Shown one piece after another: positions 33,790-43,031 of a stretch of DNA of 64,000 nucleotides. Numbering within the stretch: the first letter of the stretch is position 1; each line of letters opens with the position of its first letter. Source of the DNA: JBOICV01 sp050740255. GTDB taxonomy: Bacteria; Pseudomonadota; Gammaproteobacteria; Nevskiales; JBOICV01. The stretch is from contig JBOICV010000171.1 in the NCBI GenBank assembly GCA_050740255.1, positions 1-64,000 of the forward strand. Direction: 5' to 3'. Both the position numbers and the translations under genes were made by a program. Under the pieces are notes generated by a model, which saw nothing but the letters and a program-made list of their open reading frames with translations, was not told the origin of the DNA and made no database searches.

Positions 33790-34842
33790 TCATTGCTTGC
33801 GGTCGCCAAAGTTCAAACCTGACTGCTCCACCGTAAAACCAATCGGCGGCTTGATGCCAAAGTGCGTATACGCCGTGCGCGTGGCCATACGTCCACGCGG
33901 CGTGCGCTGCATAAAACCCTGCTGGATGAGATAAGGCTCCAGCACGTCCTCAATGGTGTCGCGCACTTCGCCGATTGCTGCAGCGAGGCTTTCTATGCCG
34001 GTCGGACCGCCGTCGAATTTCTCGATTAGCGCCAGCAGCAGTTTGCGATCCATCACATCAAAGCCGTGGTGATCCACTGCCAGCACATCCATCGCGCGCC
34101 GCGCGAGTTCGCCGGTAATGCGCCCGTCGCCTTTGACCTGCGCATAATCCCGCACTCGACGCAGTAAACGATTGACCACGCGCGGCGTGCCCCTGGCCCG
34201 ACTGGCAATTTCCTGTGTACCCAAGTTATCTACAGATACACCCATGATCTCAGCAGATCGCTGCACGATAAGCGCAAGATCGTGAATATTATAGAATTCA
34301 AGGCGTTGGGTGATACCGAAGCGGTCGCGCAATGGGCTGGTCAGGGCGCCGGCGCGAGTCGTCGCACCGACCAAGGTAAAAGCGGGCAGATCCAGCTTGA
34401 TGGAGCGCGCCGCCGGACCTTCGCCAATCATGATGTCGAGTTGGCGGTCTTCCAGTGCCGGATACAGCACTTCCTCCACCACCGGGCTGAGGCGGTGAAT
34501 TTCGTCCACGAACAGCACGTCACGGGGTTCCAGATTGGTGAGCAAGGCGGCCAGATCGCCCGGGCGTTCCAGCACCGGACCGGAGGTCTGGCGCAGATTC
34601 ACGCCCAATTCGTGCGCAATGACATGCGCCAAAGTGGTTTTACCCAGGCCTGGCGGGCCGTAAATCAGCACATGGTCCATCGCCTCGCCGCGCGCGCGCG
34701 CGGCGCCGATGAAGATTTCCATCTGCTCTTTCGCACGCGGCTGGCCGACATAATCCGCAAGCCGCTTGGGGCGAATGGCGCGTTCCTGCGCTTCATCGCC
34801 CTCCACACGCTGCGGCGTAATCAGCCGGGATTCTTCAATCAT
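33790..34842 (-). CDS. ruvB: Holliday junction branch migration ATPase RuvB
   Basis: RuvB is the hexameric motor that drives branch migration. The 350 residues show RPKRLADYVGQ, Walker A GPPGLGKTT (62-70), Walker B FVDEIH, the sensor GATTRAG, and a C-terminal winged helix with GFMQRTPRGRMAT. It follows ruvA at 16 bp. Confidence 0.97.
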   Translation of the reverse strand: MIEESRLITPQRVEGDEAQERAIRPKRLADYVGQPRAKEQMEIFIGAARARGEAMDHVLIYGPPGLGKTTLAHVIAHELGVNLRQTSGPVLERPGDLAALLTNLEPRDVLFVDEIHRLSPVVEEVLYPALEDRQLDIMIGEGPAARSIKLDLPAFTLVGATTRAGALTSPLRDRFGITQRLEFYNIHDLALIVQRSAEIMGVSVDNLGTQEIASRARGTPRVVNRLLRRVRDYAQVKGDGRITGELARRAMDVLAVDHHGFDVMDRKLLLALIEKFDGGPTGIESLAAAIGEVRDTIEDVLEPYLIQQGFMQRTPRGRMATRTAYTHFGIKPPIGFTVEQSGLNFGDRKQ

Positions 34843-34858
34843 GCAGCGGCATCATAGA

Positions 34859-35443
34859 TTACTTGCGCAATGCCGCCTGTAGCGCCGCCCGGATCAACTG
34901 CTCACGCGTGAGGCCAGGCTTGGTTACGGCATGCAGCAATTTCTGCGACTCGGCCGGCCGATAACCCAGCGCCAGCATGGCGGCATAGGCCTCCCGCTCG
35001 GCGCCGATGCCAAACTCAGCGCCGGGCGACCCGGGAAGCTGCCCTGCGACGCGATCGCGCATCTCGACAATCAGCCGCTCGGCGGTTTTCTTGCCGATAC
35101 CCGGCAGGCGCGTCAGTTGCACCACATCACCGCTACCTACCGCCAGCGCGAAGTCCGCCGCGGAGATGCCGGACAGCACCGCCAGCGCAATTTTGGGCCC
35201 TACGCCGCTCACCTTGATCAGTTCCCGGAACAGCGTACGTTCCTCACGCGTCGCAAAGGCGTAGAGGATTTGCGCGTCTTCGCGCACCACCAGATGCGCA
35301 AACAGCGAAACCGTCTGGCCGATATTGGGCAGCTTATAAAAAGTGGACATTGGCGCTTCCACCTCGTAGCCCACGCCATTGACGTCCACCAGCAGCTGCG
35401 GCGGCTGCTTCTCCAGAATTTTGCCCGATAGGCGGCCGATCAT
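34859..35443 (-). CDS. ruvA: Holliday junction branch migration protein RuvA
   Basis: RuvA binds four-way junctions and loads RuvB. The 194 residues show MIGRLSGKI at the N-terminus, the HhH motifs LIKVSGVGPKIALAVLSG and LTRLPGIGKKTAERLIVEM, and the C-terminal RuvB-binding helix domain (about 145-194). The ATG at 35443 overlaps the ruvC stop by 4 bp (ATGA). The upstream in-frame codons lie within ruvC. Confidence 0.97.
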   Translation of the reverse strand: MIGRLSGKILEKQPPQLLVDVNGVGYEVEAPMSTFYKLPNIGQTVSLFAHLVVREDAQILYAFATREERTLFRELIKVSGVGPKIALAVLSGISAADFALAVGSGDVVQLTRLPGIGKKTAERLIVEMRDRVAGQLPGSPGAEFGIGAEREAYAAMLALGYRPAESQKLLHAVTKPGLTREQLIRAALQAALRK

Positions 35444-35952
35444 CGGCGCGCCCTGCGCAACAGGGGTGCCTGCGCATAGCGCAGATGGCATAGCGCGACC
35501 GCCAGCGCGTCCGCCGCATCGGCGGCCAGTGCACCGTTCAGCTTGAGCAGTAACTTGACCATATGCTGGATTTGCGTTTTCTCCGCCCGGCCGCCACCAA
35601 CGATGGTGCGCTTGATGTCGGCCGGAGTGTATTCAGTTACCTGCAAGCCGGCGAGCGCACCGGCACACAACAATACACCGCGAGCCTGACCTAGTTTGAG
35701 CGCACTGCTCGCATTCTTGCTCACGAACACCTGCTCCACCGCCACTACCTGCGGCTGGTGATGGGAAATCAGTTCCGCGACGTTCTCGTATAAAACCTTG
35801 AGCCGCTGCGCAAACGCCGCATGTTCGTCCAGTTTGATGCAGCCGCTCGCCACATAGCGCGCCGTCGCGCCTTGACCTTCGATAACGCCGTAGCCGGTCA
35901 CCCGCGAGCCGGGGTCCAGGCCAAGTACCCGCACTACGGTATTGCCGGTCAC
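35440..35952 (-). CDS. ruvC: crossover junction endodeoxyribonuclease RuvC
   Basis: RuvC cuts Holliday junctions resolved by RuvAB. The 170 residues show LGLDPGSRVTGYGV with the first catalytic Asp13, VAVEQVF with the Glu, and AADAADALAVALCH with the last Asp pair. The start appears to be a GTG 3 bp after the yebC stop. No strong ribosome binding site is seen, so translation may be coupled. Confidence 0.95.
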   Translation of the reverse strand: MTGNTVVRVLGLDPGSRVTGYGVIEGQGATARYVASGCIKLDEHAAFAQRLKVLYENVAELISHHQPQVVAVEQVFVSKNASSALKLGQARGVLLCAGALAGLQVTEYTPADIKRTIVGGGRAEKTQIQHMVKLLLKLNGALAADAADALAVALCHLRYAQAPLLRRARR

Positions 35953-35955
35953 TGA

Positions 35956-36681
35956 TCAGGTGAAGTCTATGTTGCTGTACACATTCTGCACGTCGTCAAG
36001 CTCCTCCAGCATTTCCAGCAGCTTTGACGAATGTTCGGCCGTTTCGCCGCTGACTACGGTTTTGATTGAAGGCAGCATCGTCACTTCGGCCTCGTCCGAC
36101 TTCAGACCGGCGGTTTCCAGCGCTTTTTTCACCGATGTGAACCGCGCCGGCGCGGTGATGACATCCACCGCCTTGTCGTTGTACGTCACCACATCGTCCG
36201 CCCCCGCCTCCAGCGCGGCCTCGAGAATCCTGTTCTCGTCAGCACCCGGCGCGTAGCTGATCACGCCTTTTTCGCTGAACAGAAAAGCGACGGCACCCGT
36301 CGTGGCCAGATTGCCGCCGCATTTGGTAAAAGCATGCCGCACCTCCGCTACTGTGCGGGTACGGTTATCAGTCATGCAATCCACGATCACGGCCACGCCC
36401 CCGGACCCGTAACCTTCGTAACGGATTTCCTCAAAATGCTGCCCTTCTTCCTGCCCCGCGCCGCGCTTGATCGCGCGCTCGATGGTGTCTTTGGACATAT
36501 TGGCTGCGAGCGCCTTGTCCATGGCCAGGCGCAGGCGCGGATTGTCGGCCGGATTGGGCCCACCGCCCATGCGCGTGGCGACGTTGATTTCACGAATCAG
36601 GCGGGTGAAGATTTTCGCGCGCTTCTTGTCCTGGGCTCCTTTCCGGTACTGGATATTGGCCCATTTGCTATGCCCAGCCAT
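35956..36681 (-). CDS. yebC: YebC/PmpR family protein
   Basis: The 241-residue protein starts MAGHSKWANIQYRKGAQDKK, the YebC/TACO1 signature, and continues with GGGPNPADNPRLR, EEIRYEGYGSGGVAVIVDC and FLFSEKGVI. Relatives were named as transcriptional regulators and recently linked to relief of ribosome stalling at prolines. It is placed before ruvC as in E. coli. Confidence 0.96.
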   Translation of the reverse strand: MAGHSKWANIQYRKGAQDKKRAKIFTRLIREINVATRMGGGPNPADNPRLRLAMDKALAANMSKDTIERAIKRGAGQEEGQHFEEIRYEGYGSGGVAVIVDCMTDNRTRTVAEVRHAFTKCGGNLATTGAVAFLFSEKGVISYAPGADENRILEAALEAGADDVVTYNDKAVDVITAPARFTSVKKALETAGLKSDEAEVTMLPSIKTVVSGETAEHSSKLLEMLEELDDVQNVYSNIDFT

Positions 36682-36705
36682 TAACTTTCTCTTAGAACTT
36701 TCGTT

Positions 36706-36738
36706 CCCTCTCCCTCGGGGAGAGGGCTAGGGTGAGGG
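36706..36738. repeat. CCCTCTCC hairpin repeat between lpd and yebC
   Basis: CCCTCTCC and GGAGAGGG pair around a short loop and are followed by CTAGGGTGAGGG. This is the reverse orientation of the copy at 28299-28329. Confidence 0.7.
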
Positions 36739-36752
36739 CGCGAAACAATCAG

Positions 36753-38174
36753 CTACTGCTTGCGCCTGCCGACGAAATGTATCGTCCTATTATCCACCGC
36801 TAACGCCGCTTCGTGAACCACTTCGGACAAGGTGGGATGCGCATGCATGGTGCGCGCGATGTCCTCGCTGCTGGCCTTGTATTCGATCGCCAGCACCATC
36901 TCGGCAATCAGCTCGGAGACATAGGGGCCAATCATATGTACACCCAGCAACTCGTCGGATTTGGCGTCAGCGACCATCCGCACCATGCCCACCGCCTGCT
37001 CCAGCGCTTTGGCACGGCCGTTTATGGCGAAGGAGAAGCTGCCGATACGCACTTCACGGCCGGCGGCCTTGCACTCTTCCTCGGTCTTGCCGACCCAGGC
37101 GATCTCCGGGCTGGTGTAAATCACCGAAGGCACGGCATCGTAGTTCACGTGTCCGGCCTGGCCGGCAATTCGCTCGACGCAAGCGATACCCTCCTCCATG
37201 CCCTTGTGCGCCAGCATCAACCCGCCAATGAGATCACCGACCGCGTACACGTTCGGGACATTGGTCCGCCAGTGCGCATCCACTTGGATAAACCCTTTTG
37301 CATCCAGTTGCAGACCGACTTCGGCTGCTGCCAAACCCTTGCTTGAGGGACGGCGGCCCACCGCAACAATCAGCTTGTCGAATTCCGCTTTCTTCTTTTC
37401 GCCGCCTTGCTCATATTCGACCGTAACCTTCTTACCCTTGATGTTTGCACCCAGCACTTTGGCGCTGAGCTGAATATCCAGTCCCTGCTTGGCGAATTGC
37501 TTGAGCGCCTCGCGCGCGATCGGTTTGTCGGCCATCGGCAGAAAGCTGTCGAGCGCCTCCAGAACCGTGACCTTGGCGCCTACGCGTGACCACACGCTGC
37601 CTAGCTCCACGCCAATCACGCCGGCGCCAATCACGCCCAGCTGCTTGGGCACTTCGTCGAATTCCAGTGCGCCCCAGGAATCCACAACCTGCTTGCCGTC
37701 AAACTTCGCAATCGGCAGTTCAACCGGTTCGGAACCCGCGGCGAGAATAATGTGCTGGGCCGTGATTTCCTTGTCACCCACTTTCACCTTGCCGCTGCCG
37801 AGAAGCTGGGCGCGACCAGCGAGAGCGGTGACACCAAAACCCTTGAACAACTGCGCGATACCGTTGGTATGCGCGGATACGATCTCGTCCTTGCGCTTGA
37901 GCATTTGCGCAAGATCCATCTCCACGCCCTTCAGTTTTACGCCGTGTCGCGCAAATTCATGCAAGGCTCGGTGATAAACCTCGGAACTTTCCAATAATGC
38001 CTTCGAGGGAATACAGCCGGCATTCAAGCAGGTACCGCCCAGCGACGGCTTGCCTGCCCGGTCTATCCACGCATCCACGCAGGCGGTCTTCAAGCCTAGC
38101 TGGCTGGCTCGAATCGCGGCGTGATAGCCCGCCGGACCGGCGCCGACCACCAGCAGGTCGTATTGATTACTCAT
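36753..38174 (-). CDS. lpd: dihydrolipoyl dehydrogenase
   Basis: The E3 flavoenzyme reoxidises dihydrolipoamide of 2-oxoacid dehydrogenase or glycine-cleavage complexes. The 473 residues show GAGPAG (11-16) for FAD, redox GGTCLNAGC with Cys49 and Cys54, GAGVIGVELGSVWSRVG for NAD, YAVGDLIGG, and a C-terminal HAHPTLSEVVHEAA with the catalytic His-Glu pair. No E1 or E2 gene is nearby, so the partner complex is not known. It sits between two hairpin repeats and is likely a separate unit. Confidence 0.95.
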   Translation of the reverse strand: MSNQYDLLVVGAGPAGYHAAIRASQLGLKTACVDAWIDRAGKPSLGGTCLNAGCIPSKALLESSEVYHRALHEFARHGVKLKGVEMDLAQMLKRKDEIVSAHTNGIAQLFKGFGVTALAGRAQLLGSGKVKVGDKEITAQHIILAAGSEPVELPIAKFDGKQVVDSWGALEFDEVPKQLGVIGAGVIGVELGSVWSRVGAKVTVLEALDSFLPMADKPIAREALKQFAKQGLDIQLSAKVLGANIKGKKVTVEYEQGGEKKKAEFDKLIVAVGRRPSSKGLAAAEVGLQLDAKGFIQVDAHWRTNVPNVYAVGDLIGGLMLAHKGMEEGIACVERIAGQAGHVNYDAVPSVIYTSPEIAWVGKTEEECKAAGREVRIGSFSFAINGRAKALEQAVGMVRMVADAKSDELLGVHMIGPYVSELIAEMVLAIEYKASSEDIARTMHAHPTLSEVVHEAALAVDNRTIHFVGRRKQ

Positions 38175-38233
38175 GGTTGCTTCCCCGATGGAGCGGGTAT
38201 TGTAATCGTGGGTGGAAAACCTGTCTGAAACTG

Positions 38234-38270
38234 CCCCTCACCCATCCTCTCCCCATAAATGGGGAGAGGG
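38234..38270. repeat. CCCTCACCC-CCTCTCCCC hairpin repeat between purA and lpd
   Basis: CCTCTCCCC-ATAAAT-GGGGAGAGG (38246-38269) is preceded by CCCTCACCC. It is the third copy of the family also seen at 28299 and 36706. Confidence 0.75.
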
Positions 38271-38291
38271 GATAGTGAGCGCTGCGCGCAC

Positions 38292-39584
38292 TTAGTCGAA
38301 GGGATTGCGCAGCACGATGGTGTGCTCGCGGTCCGGACCCGTCGAAACTATGGCCACTTCTACGCCGCTGACTTCTTCCAGTCGTTTCAGATAACGGCGC
38401 GCGTTCTCGGGTAGTTTTTCGTAGCGGGTGACGCCTACGGTTGAGCTTCTCCACCCCGGCAGGTTCTCATACACCGCCTCGACCCGGGCCAGACCCTCGG
38501 CACCGATCGGCACGGTCTCTACCGTCTTGCCGTCCACTTTGTAACCGGTACCGATGCGCACCGTTTCCAGCTCGTCCATCACGTCCAGCTTGGTGACGCA
38601 CAGCCCGGACATGCTGTTAAGGAATATCGAGCGCCGCGCAGCCACAGCATCGTACCAGCCGCAGCGCCGCGGCCGGCGCGTAACCGTGCCGTACTCATCG
38701 CCCTTGTCGCGCAGATGCTGGCCAGTTTCGTTGTCCTGCTCAGTGGGAAATGGGCCGCTGCCGACGCGCGTCGCGTAGGCTTTCATGATGCCCATCACAT
38801 AGTCGAAATTGCGCGGACCCACACCGGAACCGGTGGCGGCACCGCCGGCGGTGGTGTTACTCGAAGTCACGAAGGGATAGGTGCCGTGGTCAACGTCCAG
38901 TAAAGCGCCCTGCGCGCCTTCAAACAGGACGTTGTCGCCGCGCTTCAAGTGCAGGCGCAACAGCTCGGTGACGTCGCCCACCATCGGCTTGATCTGCCCG
39001 GCGTAACCCAGCAGGTCGTTCAGCGTCTTCTGGAAATCTTCCGGCTCTTCCTTGAAGTACTGCGCCAACACGAAGTTGTGATAGGCCAACAGCTCGCCCA
39101 GCTTGGCGGCGAGCTGTTCACGATGGAACAAGTCGCCGACCCGCACGGCGCGGCGCGCTACTTTATCTTCGTACGCGGGGCCGATGCCTTTGCCGGTGGT
39201 GCCGATCTTGGCATCGCCGCGAGCCTTTTCGCGCGCCCGGTCCAGCCTGGTGTGTACCGGCAGCACCAGCGGCGTCGCTTCGGAAATGCGCAGCCGGCTG
39301 CGCACCTCCATGCCTGCCTTTTCCACTTTTTCGATTTCACGCAACAAATCCGGCACGGACAGCACCACACCGTTGCCGATGAAACAGGCCACGCCCTCGC
39401 GCATGATGCCGGACGGAATCAGATTCAAGGCAATTTTCTGGCCCTTGATCACCAGCGTGTGACCGGCGTTATGCCCGCCTTGAAAGCGTACTACCGCCTG
39501 CACGCGGTCGGTGAGGAGGTCAACGACTTTGCCCTTGCCCTCATCACCCCATTGGGCGCCGATTACCACAACGCTCTTCCCCAT
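38292..39584 (-). CDS. purA: adenylosuccinate synthase
   Basis: The product makes adenylosuccinate from IMP, aspartate and GTP. The 430 residues show GAQWGDEGKGKVVDLL at the N-terminus, GGHNAGHTL, GTTGKGIGPAYEDK, FEGAQGALLDVDHGTYPF, and TRRPRRCGWYDAVA near 300. The order hflC-DUF2065-hisZ-purA matches other gammaproteobacteria, and hisZ ends 3 bp before it. Confidence 0.97.
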   Translation of the reverse strand: MGKSVVVIGAQWGDEGKGKVVDLLTDRVQAVVRFQGGHNAGHTLVIKGQKIALNLIPSGIMREGVACFIGNGVVLSVPDLLREIEKVEKAGMEVRSRLRISEATPLVLPVHTRLDRAREKARGDAKIGTTGKGIGPAYEDKVARRAVRVGDLFHREQLAAKLGELLAYHNFVLAQYFKEEPEDFQKTLNDLLGYAGQIKPMVGDVTELLRLHLKRGDNVLFEGAQGALLDVDHGTYPFVTSSNTTAGGAATGSGVGPRNFDYVMGIMKAYATRVGSGPFPTEQDNETGQHLRDKGDEYGTVTRRPRRCGWYDAVAARRSIFLNSMSGLCVTKLDVMDELETVRIGTGYKVDGKTVETVPIGAEGLARVEAVYENLPGWRSSTVGVTRYEKLPENARRYLKRLEEVSGVEVAIVSTGPDREHTIVLRNPFD

Positions 39585-39587
39585 CAG

Positions 39588-40769
39588 CTAAGCCTTCACT
39601 GAGCGTAATTTCCAGTCCTTGCCGTCTTTTACCAGCTCGTCCTGACAGGCCAGTGACGCCGCAGTCTCCTGGCCGAGCGCCTGAACAACGCGACGGCCCT
39701 GCCCGCGCAGTTCGGCAATTTTTGCGGCCAGCGCGGCATCCTCGACTGCAGGCGCAAAAACGGGAGCCGCAACGCCCTCCTCGGGCAACTGCGCCAGAGT
39801 AATCAATTGATTCAAATCGGCGCTAAAACCGGTCGCCGCGCGCGCGCGGCCGAACGCGGCGCCCACACCATCGTAGCGGCCGCCACGAGCGAGCTCGCGC
39901 CCTTGTCCTGAGACAAACGCCGCGAACACCACCCCGGTCTTGTAGCGATAGCCGCGCAACTCCGCCAGATCAATATGGATCGGTACTGCCGGATAACGCT
40001 CACGCAAGCGCTTGACCAGCGCTTCCAGCGTATCCAGCGCCTGTGTCACTTCAGCGCCGGCGGCAGCGAGCTGTTGGCGTGCGCGCGGCAGTACGCTCAA
40101 ATCGCCGTTAAGGAGAATGAGTGCATTCAGCCATTCGCTGAGCTGCGCGTCGCGTGGCCGCGCCGCCATGAATGCCGCCAGGTCCGGCCGCGACTTGCGT
40201 TGCAGAATATCGAATAACTCCTGCTCCACATCGGCGCCAAGGCCGAGTTTCGCCGACAAGGCACGGTAAATACCGACATGGCCCAGATCAAGATGCACCT
40301 CGGCAATGCCCAAAGCCGTGAGGGTCTCCAGCATCAGCGCCAACACCTCGAAATCACTGGCAACGCCGGCGTGGCCGAATAGCTCCGCGCCGACCTGCAG
40401 CGGAGCGCGCGTGCCGCCCAGCCCGTCGGGCACGGTGCGCAAGACGCTGCCGATGTAGCAGTAGCGGGCCGCGCCCTCGCGGCGCAGGCGATGCGCATCA
40501 ATGCGCGCGGCCTGGGTCGTAATATCGGAGCGGATGCCGAGCATGCGGCCGGACAGCTGATCGGCGAATTTGAAGGTCTGCAAGTCCAGCGCGCTGCCGG
40601 CGCCGGTCAGCAGGGAGTCCAGATATTCAATGAACGGCGGTCGGATGAGTTCGTAACCCCAGGCGCGGTATACACCGAGCAATTTCGCGCGCGCGCGCTC
40701 CAGCCGCCAGGCGACGTCCGGCAGCGCCTCATCCACCCCTTCGGGCAGCAGCCAACGATCCACGCGCAT
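39588..40769 (-). CDS. hisZ: ATP phosphoribosyltransferase regulatory subunit
   Basis: HisZ is a class II aminoacyl-tRNA synthetase paralogue that, with the short form of HisG, makes phosphoribosyl-ATP. The 393 residues show WLLPEGVDEALP, YELIRPPFIEYLDSLL, DLQTFKFADQLSGRMLGIRSDITTQ-like motif 2 features (broken here to short parts: RMLGIRSDIT), and RGGRYDGVGAAFGRARAATGF. Its presence implies a short-form hisG elsewhere. I chose the ATG at 40769 for the family N-terminus. A TTG 21 bp upstream is possible. Confidence 0.93.
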   Translation of the reverse strand: MRVDRWLLPEGVDEALPDVAWRLERARAKLLGVYRAWGYELIRPPFIEYLDSLLTGAGSALDLQTFKFADQLSGRMLGIRSDITTQAARIDAHRLRREGAARYCYIGSVLRTVPDGLGGTRAPLQVGAELFGHAGVASDFEVLALMLETLTALGIAEVHLDLGHVGIYRALSAKLGLGADVEQELFDILQRKSRPDLAAFMAARPRDAQLSEWLNALILLNGDLSVLPRARQQLAAAGAEVTQALDTLEALVKRLRERYPAVPIHIDLAELRGYRYKTGVVFAAFVSGQGRELARGGRYDGVGAAFGRARAATGFSADLNQLITLAQLPEEGVAAPVFAPAVEDAALAAKIAELRGQGRRVVQALGQETAASLACQDELVKDGKDWKLRSVKA

Positions 40770-40794
40770 GGACGAATATCTTAAAATCAATGGG

Positions 40795-40986
40795 TTACGG
40801 GCGCAGAAATTGTAGCAGAATGAGCCCGCCGATCAGCAGCGCGCCGCCGAATAGCCGCAGCATACGCGGATCGCTGCCGGCCACCCGCAGCAACACTTCA
40901 CGCCAGCGCTCGGGAGCGATAAACGGCATCAGGCCCTCCAGCACCAGCATCAAGGCCAGCGCCCGCAGCAGATCTTGCCAGAACAT
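40795..40986 (-). CDS. DUF2065 small membrane protein (YjeT-like)
   Basis: The 63-residue protein has two hydrophobic helices (about 3-23 and 42-61) around PERWREVLLRVA, the DUF2065 pattern of E. coli YjeT, which lies between hflC and purA. Its function is unknown. It starts 15 bp after the hflC stop and is probably cotranscribed. Confidence 0.85.
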   Translation of the reverse strand: MFWQDLLRALALMLVLEGLMPFIAPERWREVLLRVAGSDPRMLRLFGGALLIGGLILLQFLRP

Positions 40987-41001
40987 CAGGCGGGCACGCT
41001 G

Positions 41002-41868
41002 TCAGCGCGCGGAAGGATTGAAATACTGAAAGAACTCGCCTTTCGGTTCCAGCACCAGTATGTCGCTCTGGTTGCGCAGACTTTCCTTGTAGGCGTCCAG
41101 GCTGCGGTAGAAAGCGTAAAACTCCGGATTCTTGCCGTAGGCAGCGGCGTAAATCTCGGCTGCCTTGGCGTCGCCCTCGCCGCGGACGCGCTCGGCGTTG
41201 CCGAATGCGGTGGCCGCTATCACCACCCGGGCGCGGTCGGCCTCGGCGCGTATCTTCTCGGCTTCTTCGGCACCCTTGGCGCGATGCTCTGCGGCCAGGC
41301 GCTTGCGCTCCGAACGCATGCGGTCGTAAACAGAATTGGCGAGCACGTCCGGCAAATCAATGCGCTGGACGCGGACATCAACAATCTCGATACCCAGCTC
41401 ACTGACCTGCTCGTTGGCCGTCTTGGTCATATCGCGCATGATTTTGCTGCGCTCGCCGGAGACGGCTTCCTGAATAGTGCGCTTGCCGAATTCGCTCTTG
41501 AGACCTTTACGGATGATGGCCGATAACCGGTCGAGCGCCTGATCCTGATTGCCGCCGGTAGCGCGGTAGTAACGGCCAACATCCTTGATGCGCCATTTCA
41601 CGAAGAAATCGACTTGTACGTTCTTCTTTTCCAGCGTCAGAAAGCGCTCCGATTCACCATCCAGCCCGAGAATGCGGCGATCGAAACGACGCACGCTCTG
41701 CACAAACGGGAGCTTGAAGTGCAGGCCCGGCTTGTCGTCGGTGCGCTGAATTTCGCCGAATTGAAACACCGCGGCGTACTCGCGCTCGTCCACCACGAAC
41801 ACCACGCCGGAGACCAGCACGAAGGTCAGTAACAGCGGAAGCGTCAGGAATATCTGCCGGCTGTTCAT
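41002..41868 (-). CDS. hflC: FtsH protease modulator HflC
   Basis: HflC and HflK form a cage around the membrane protease FtsH. The 288 residues have one N-terminal span (about 6-26) and an SPFH/band-7 domain with VFVVDEREYAAVFQFGEI, GLHFKLPFVQSVRRFDRRIL, VQVDFFVKWRI, and a helical part ERKRLAAEHRAKGAEEAEKI. Its ATG shares one base with the hflK stop (TGATG), so translation is coupled. Confidence 0.96.
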   Translation of the reverse strand: MNSRQIFLTLPLLLTFVLVSGVVFVVDEREYAAVFQFGEIQRTDDKPGLHFKLPFVQSVRRFDRRILGLDGESERFLTLEKKNVQVDFFVKWRIKDVGRYYRATGGNQDQALDRLSAIIRKGLKSEFGKRTIQEAVSGERSKIMRDMTKTANEQVSELGIEIVDVRVQRIDLPDVLANSVYDRMRSERKRLAAEHRAKGAEEAEKIRAEADRARVVIAATAFGNAERVRGEGDAKAAEIYAAAYGKNPEFYAFYRSLDAYKESLRNQSDILVLEPKGEFFQYFNPSAR

Positions 41869-43016
41869 CAGTTCCGGCTCCGGCTGCGGCCGTCTTCGTA
41901 CAGCGGGTTCGGGGTGGCTGGCGCCGCGGCGCGTGGCGCGCTCTGCGGCGTGCTGCCCGACGGTGTGGAGTCCGCCGGCCGTTTCAGCAACTGCTCCAAG
42001 GGCAGATACAGCATCTGGTTACCGGCATCGCCATCGACCAGAATCTTACCGGTGTTGCTCAGCACCGTTTGCATGGCATCCAGATATAACCGCTTGCGCG
42101 TGACCTGCGGCGCCTGTTCGTATTCGGCCAGGAGCAGGCTGAAGCGCGCCGCTTTACCTTCAGCTTCCGCCACTACCCGTTCGCGATAGCCTTCGGCCTC
42201 CGCGGTTTCACGCGCGGCGGCGCCGCTGGCTCTGGGCAGAATGTCGTTGGCGTAGGCCTCAGCTTCGTTCTGCAAACGCGTCTGATCCTGCTGCGCACTG
42301 GTGACATCCGAAAACGCATCCTGCACCGGGTCCGGCGGTTGCGCATCCTTGAGGTTGACTTCGGTTACCGTGATGCCGGTTCGGTAACTGTCCAGAATGC
42401 TCTGCAGCAATTCCTGGGTGCGGCTTTCAATCTCTACCCGGCCTGCGGTCAGCAGAAAGTCCATCTTCTCTTTGCCCACCACCTCGCGTACGGCACTTTT
42501 CAGCGCCTGCGCCAGGGTGATTTCCGGCTCGAATACGCGGAACACAAAATCTTCGGCGTTACTGACTTTGTATTGGGCGGCGATTTCGACATCCACGATA
42601 TTCTCGTCCTGAGTCAGCATCAGCGAACGGTCCGTGGTGTTGCGAATGCGTCCCGTATTGACCTTGACCAGCCGCTGCAGCGGATACGGCATGCGCCAGT
42701 GCAGACCGGGACCGGTCGTGCTCGAATACTTGCCGAAGGTCAGGACGACAGCGCGTTCCGCATCGTCAACCTGATAGACGCCGGAGAATAGCCATAGCAC
42801 TACCGCCGCGGCCGCGAGCAATCCCGCGCCAGTGAATTTCTGACCGTTACTCCCGCCGCCGAAGCGCCCGCGCAGTTTTCCCCAGAAATCCTCGAAGTCG
42901 GGGCCACCGCCGCCGGAGGGTTCGCGACGCCGCGCCCACGGGTTGCCATTGCCCTTGGGCGCTTGTTTGTCACCACCGCCGGGCGCGTTCCAGGCCATCT
43001 CTTCGGATTCGTTCAT
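41868..43016 (-). CDS. hflK: FtsH protease modulator HflK
   Basis: The 382 residues have a Gly-rich N-terminal tail (1-55), a membrane span (about 64-84), the band-7 domain with GVYQVDDAERAVVLTFGKY and GPGLHWRMPYPLQRLVKVNT, coiled-coil helices, and a disordered Pro/Ala C-terminus. It overlaps hflC by 1 bp and follows hflX at 15 bp. Confidence 0.96.
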   Translation of the reverse strand: MNESEEMAWNAPGGGDKQAPKGNGNPWARRREPSGGGGPDFEDFWGKLRGRFGGGSNGQKFTGAGLLAAAAVVLWLFSGVYQVDDAERAVVLTFGKYSSTTGPGLHWRMPYPLQRLVKVNTGRIRNTTDRSLMLTQDENIVDVEIAAQYKVSNAEDFVFRVFEPEITLAQALKSAVREVVGKEKMDFLLTAGRVEIESRTQELLQSILDSYRTGITVTEVNLKDAQPPDPVQDAFSDVTSAQQDQTRLQNEAEAYANDILPRASGAAARETAEAEGYRERVVAEAEGKAARFSLLLAEYEQAPQVTRKRLYLDAMQTVLSNTGKILVDGDAGNQMLYLPLEQLLKRPADSTPSGSTPQSAPRAAAPATPNPLYEDGRSRSRN

Positions 43017-43031
43017 GCTAGGGCCGGCATA

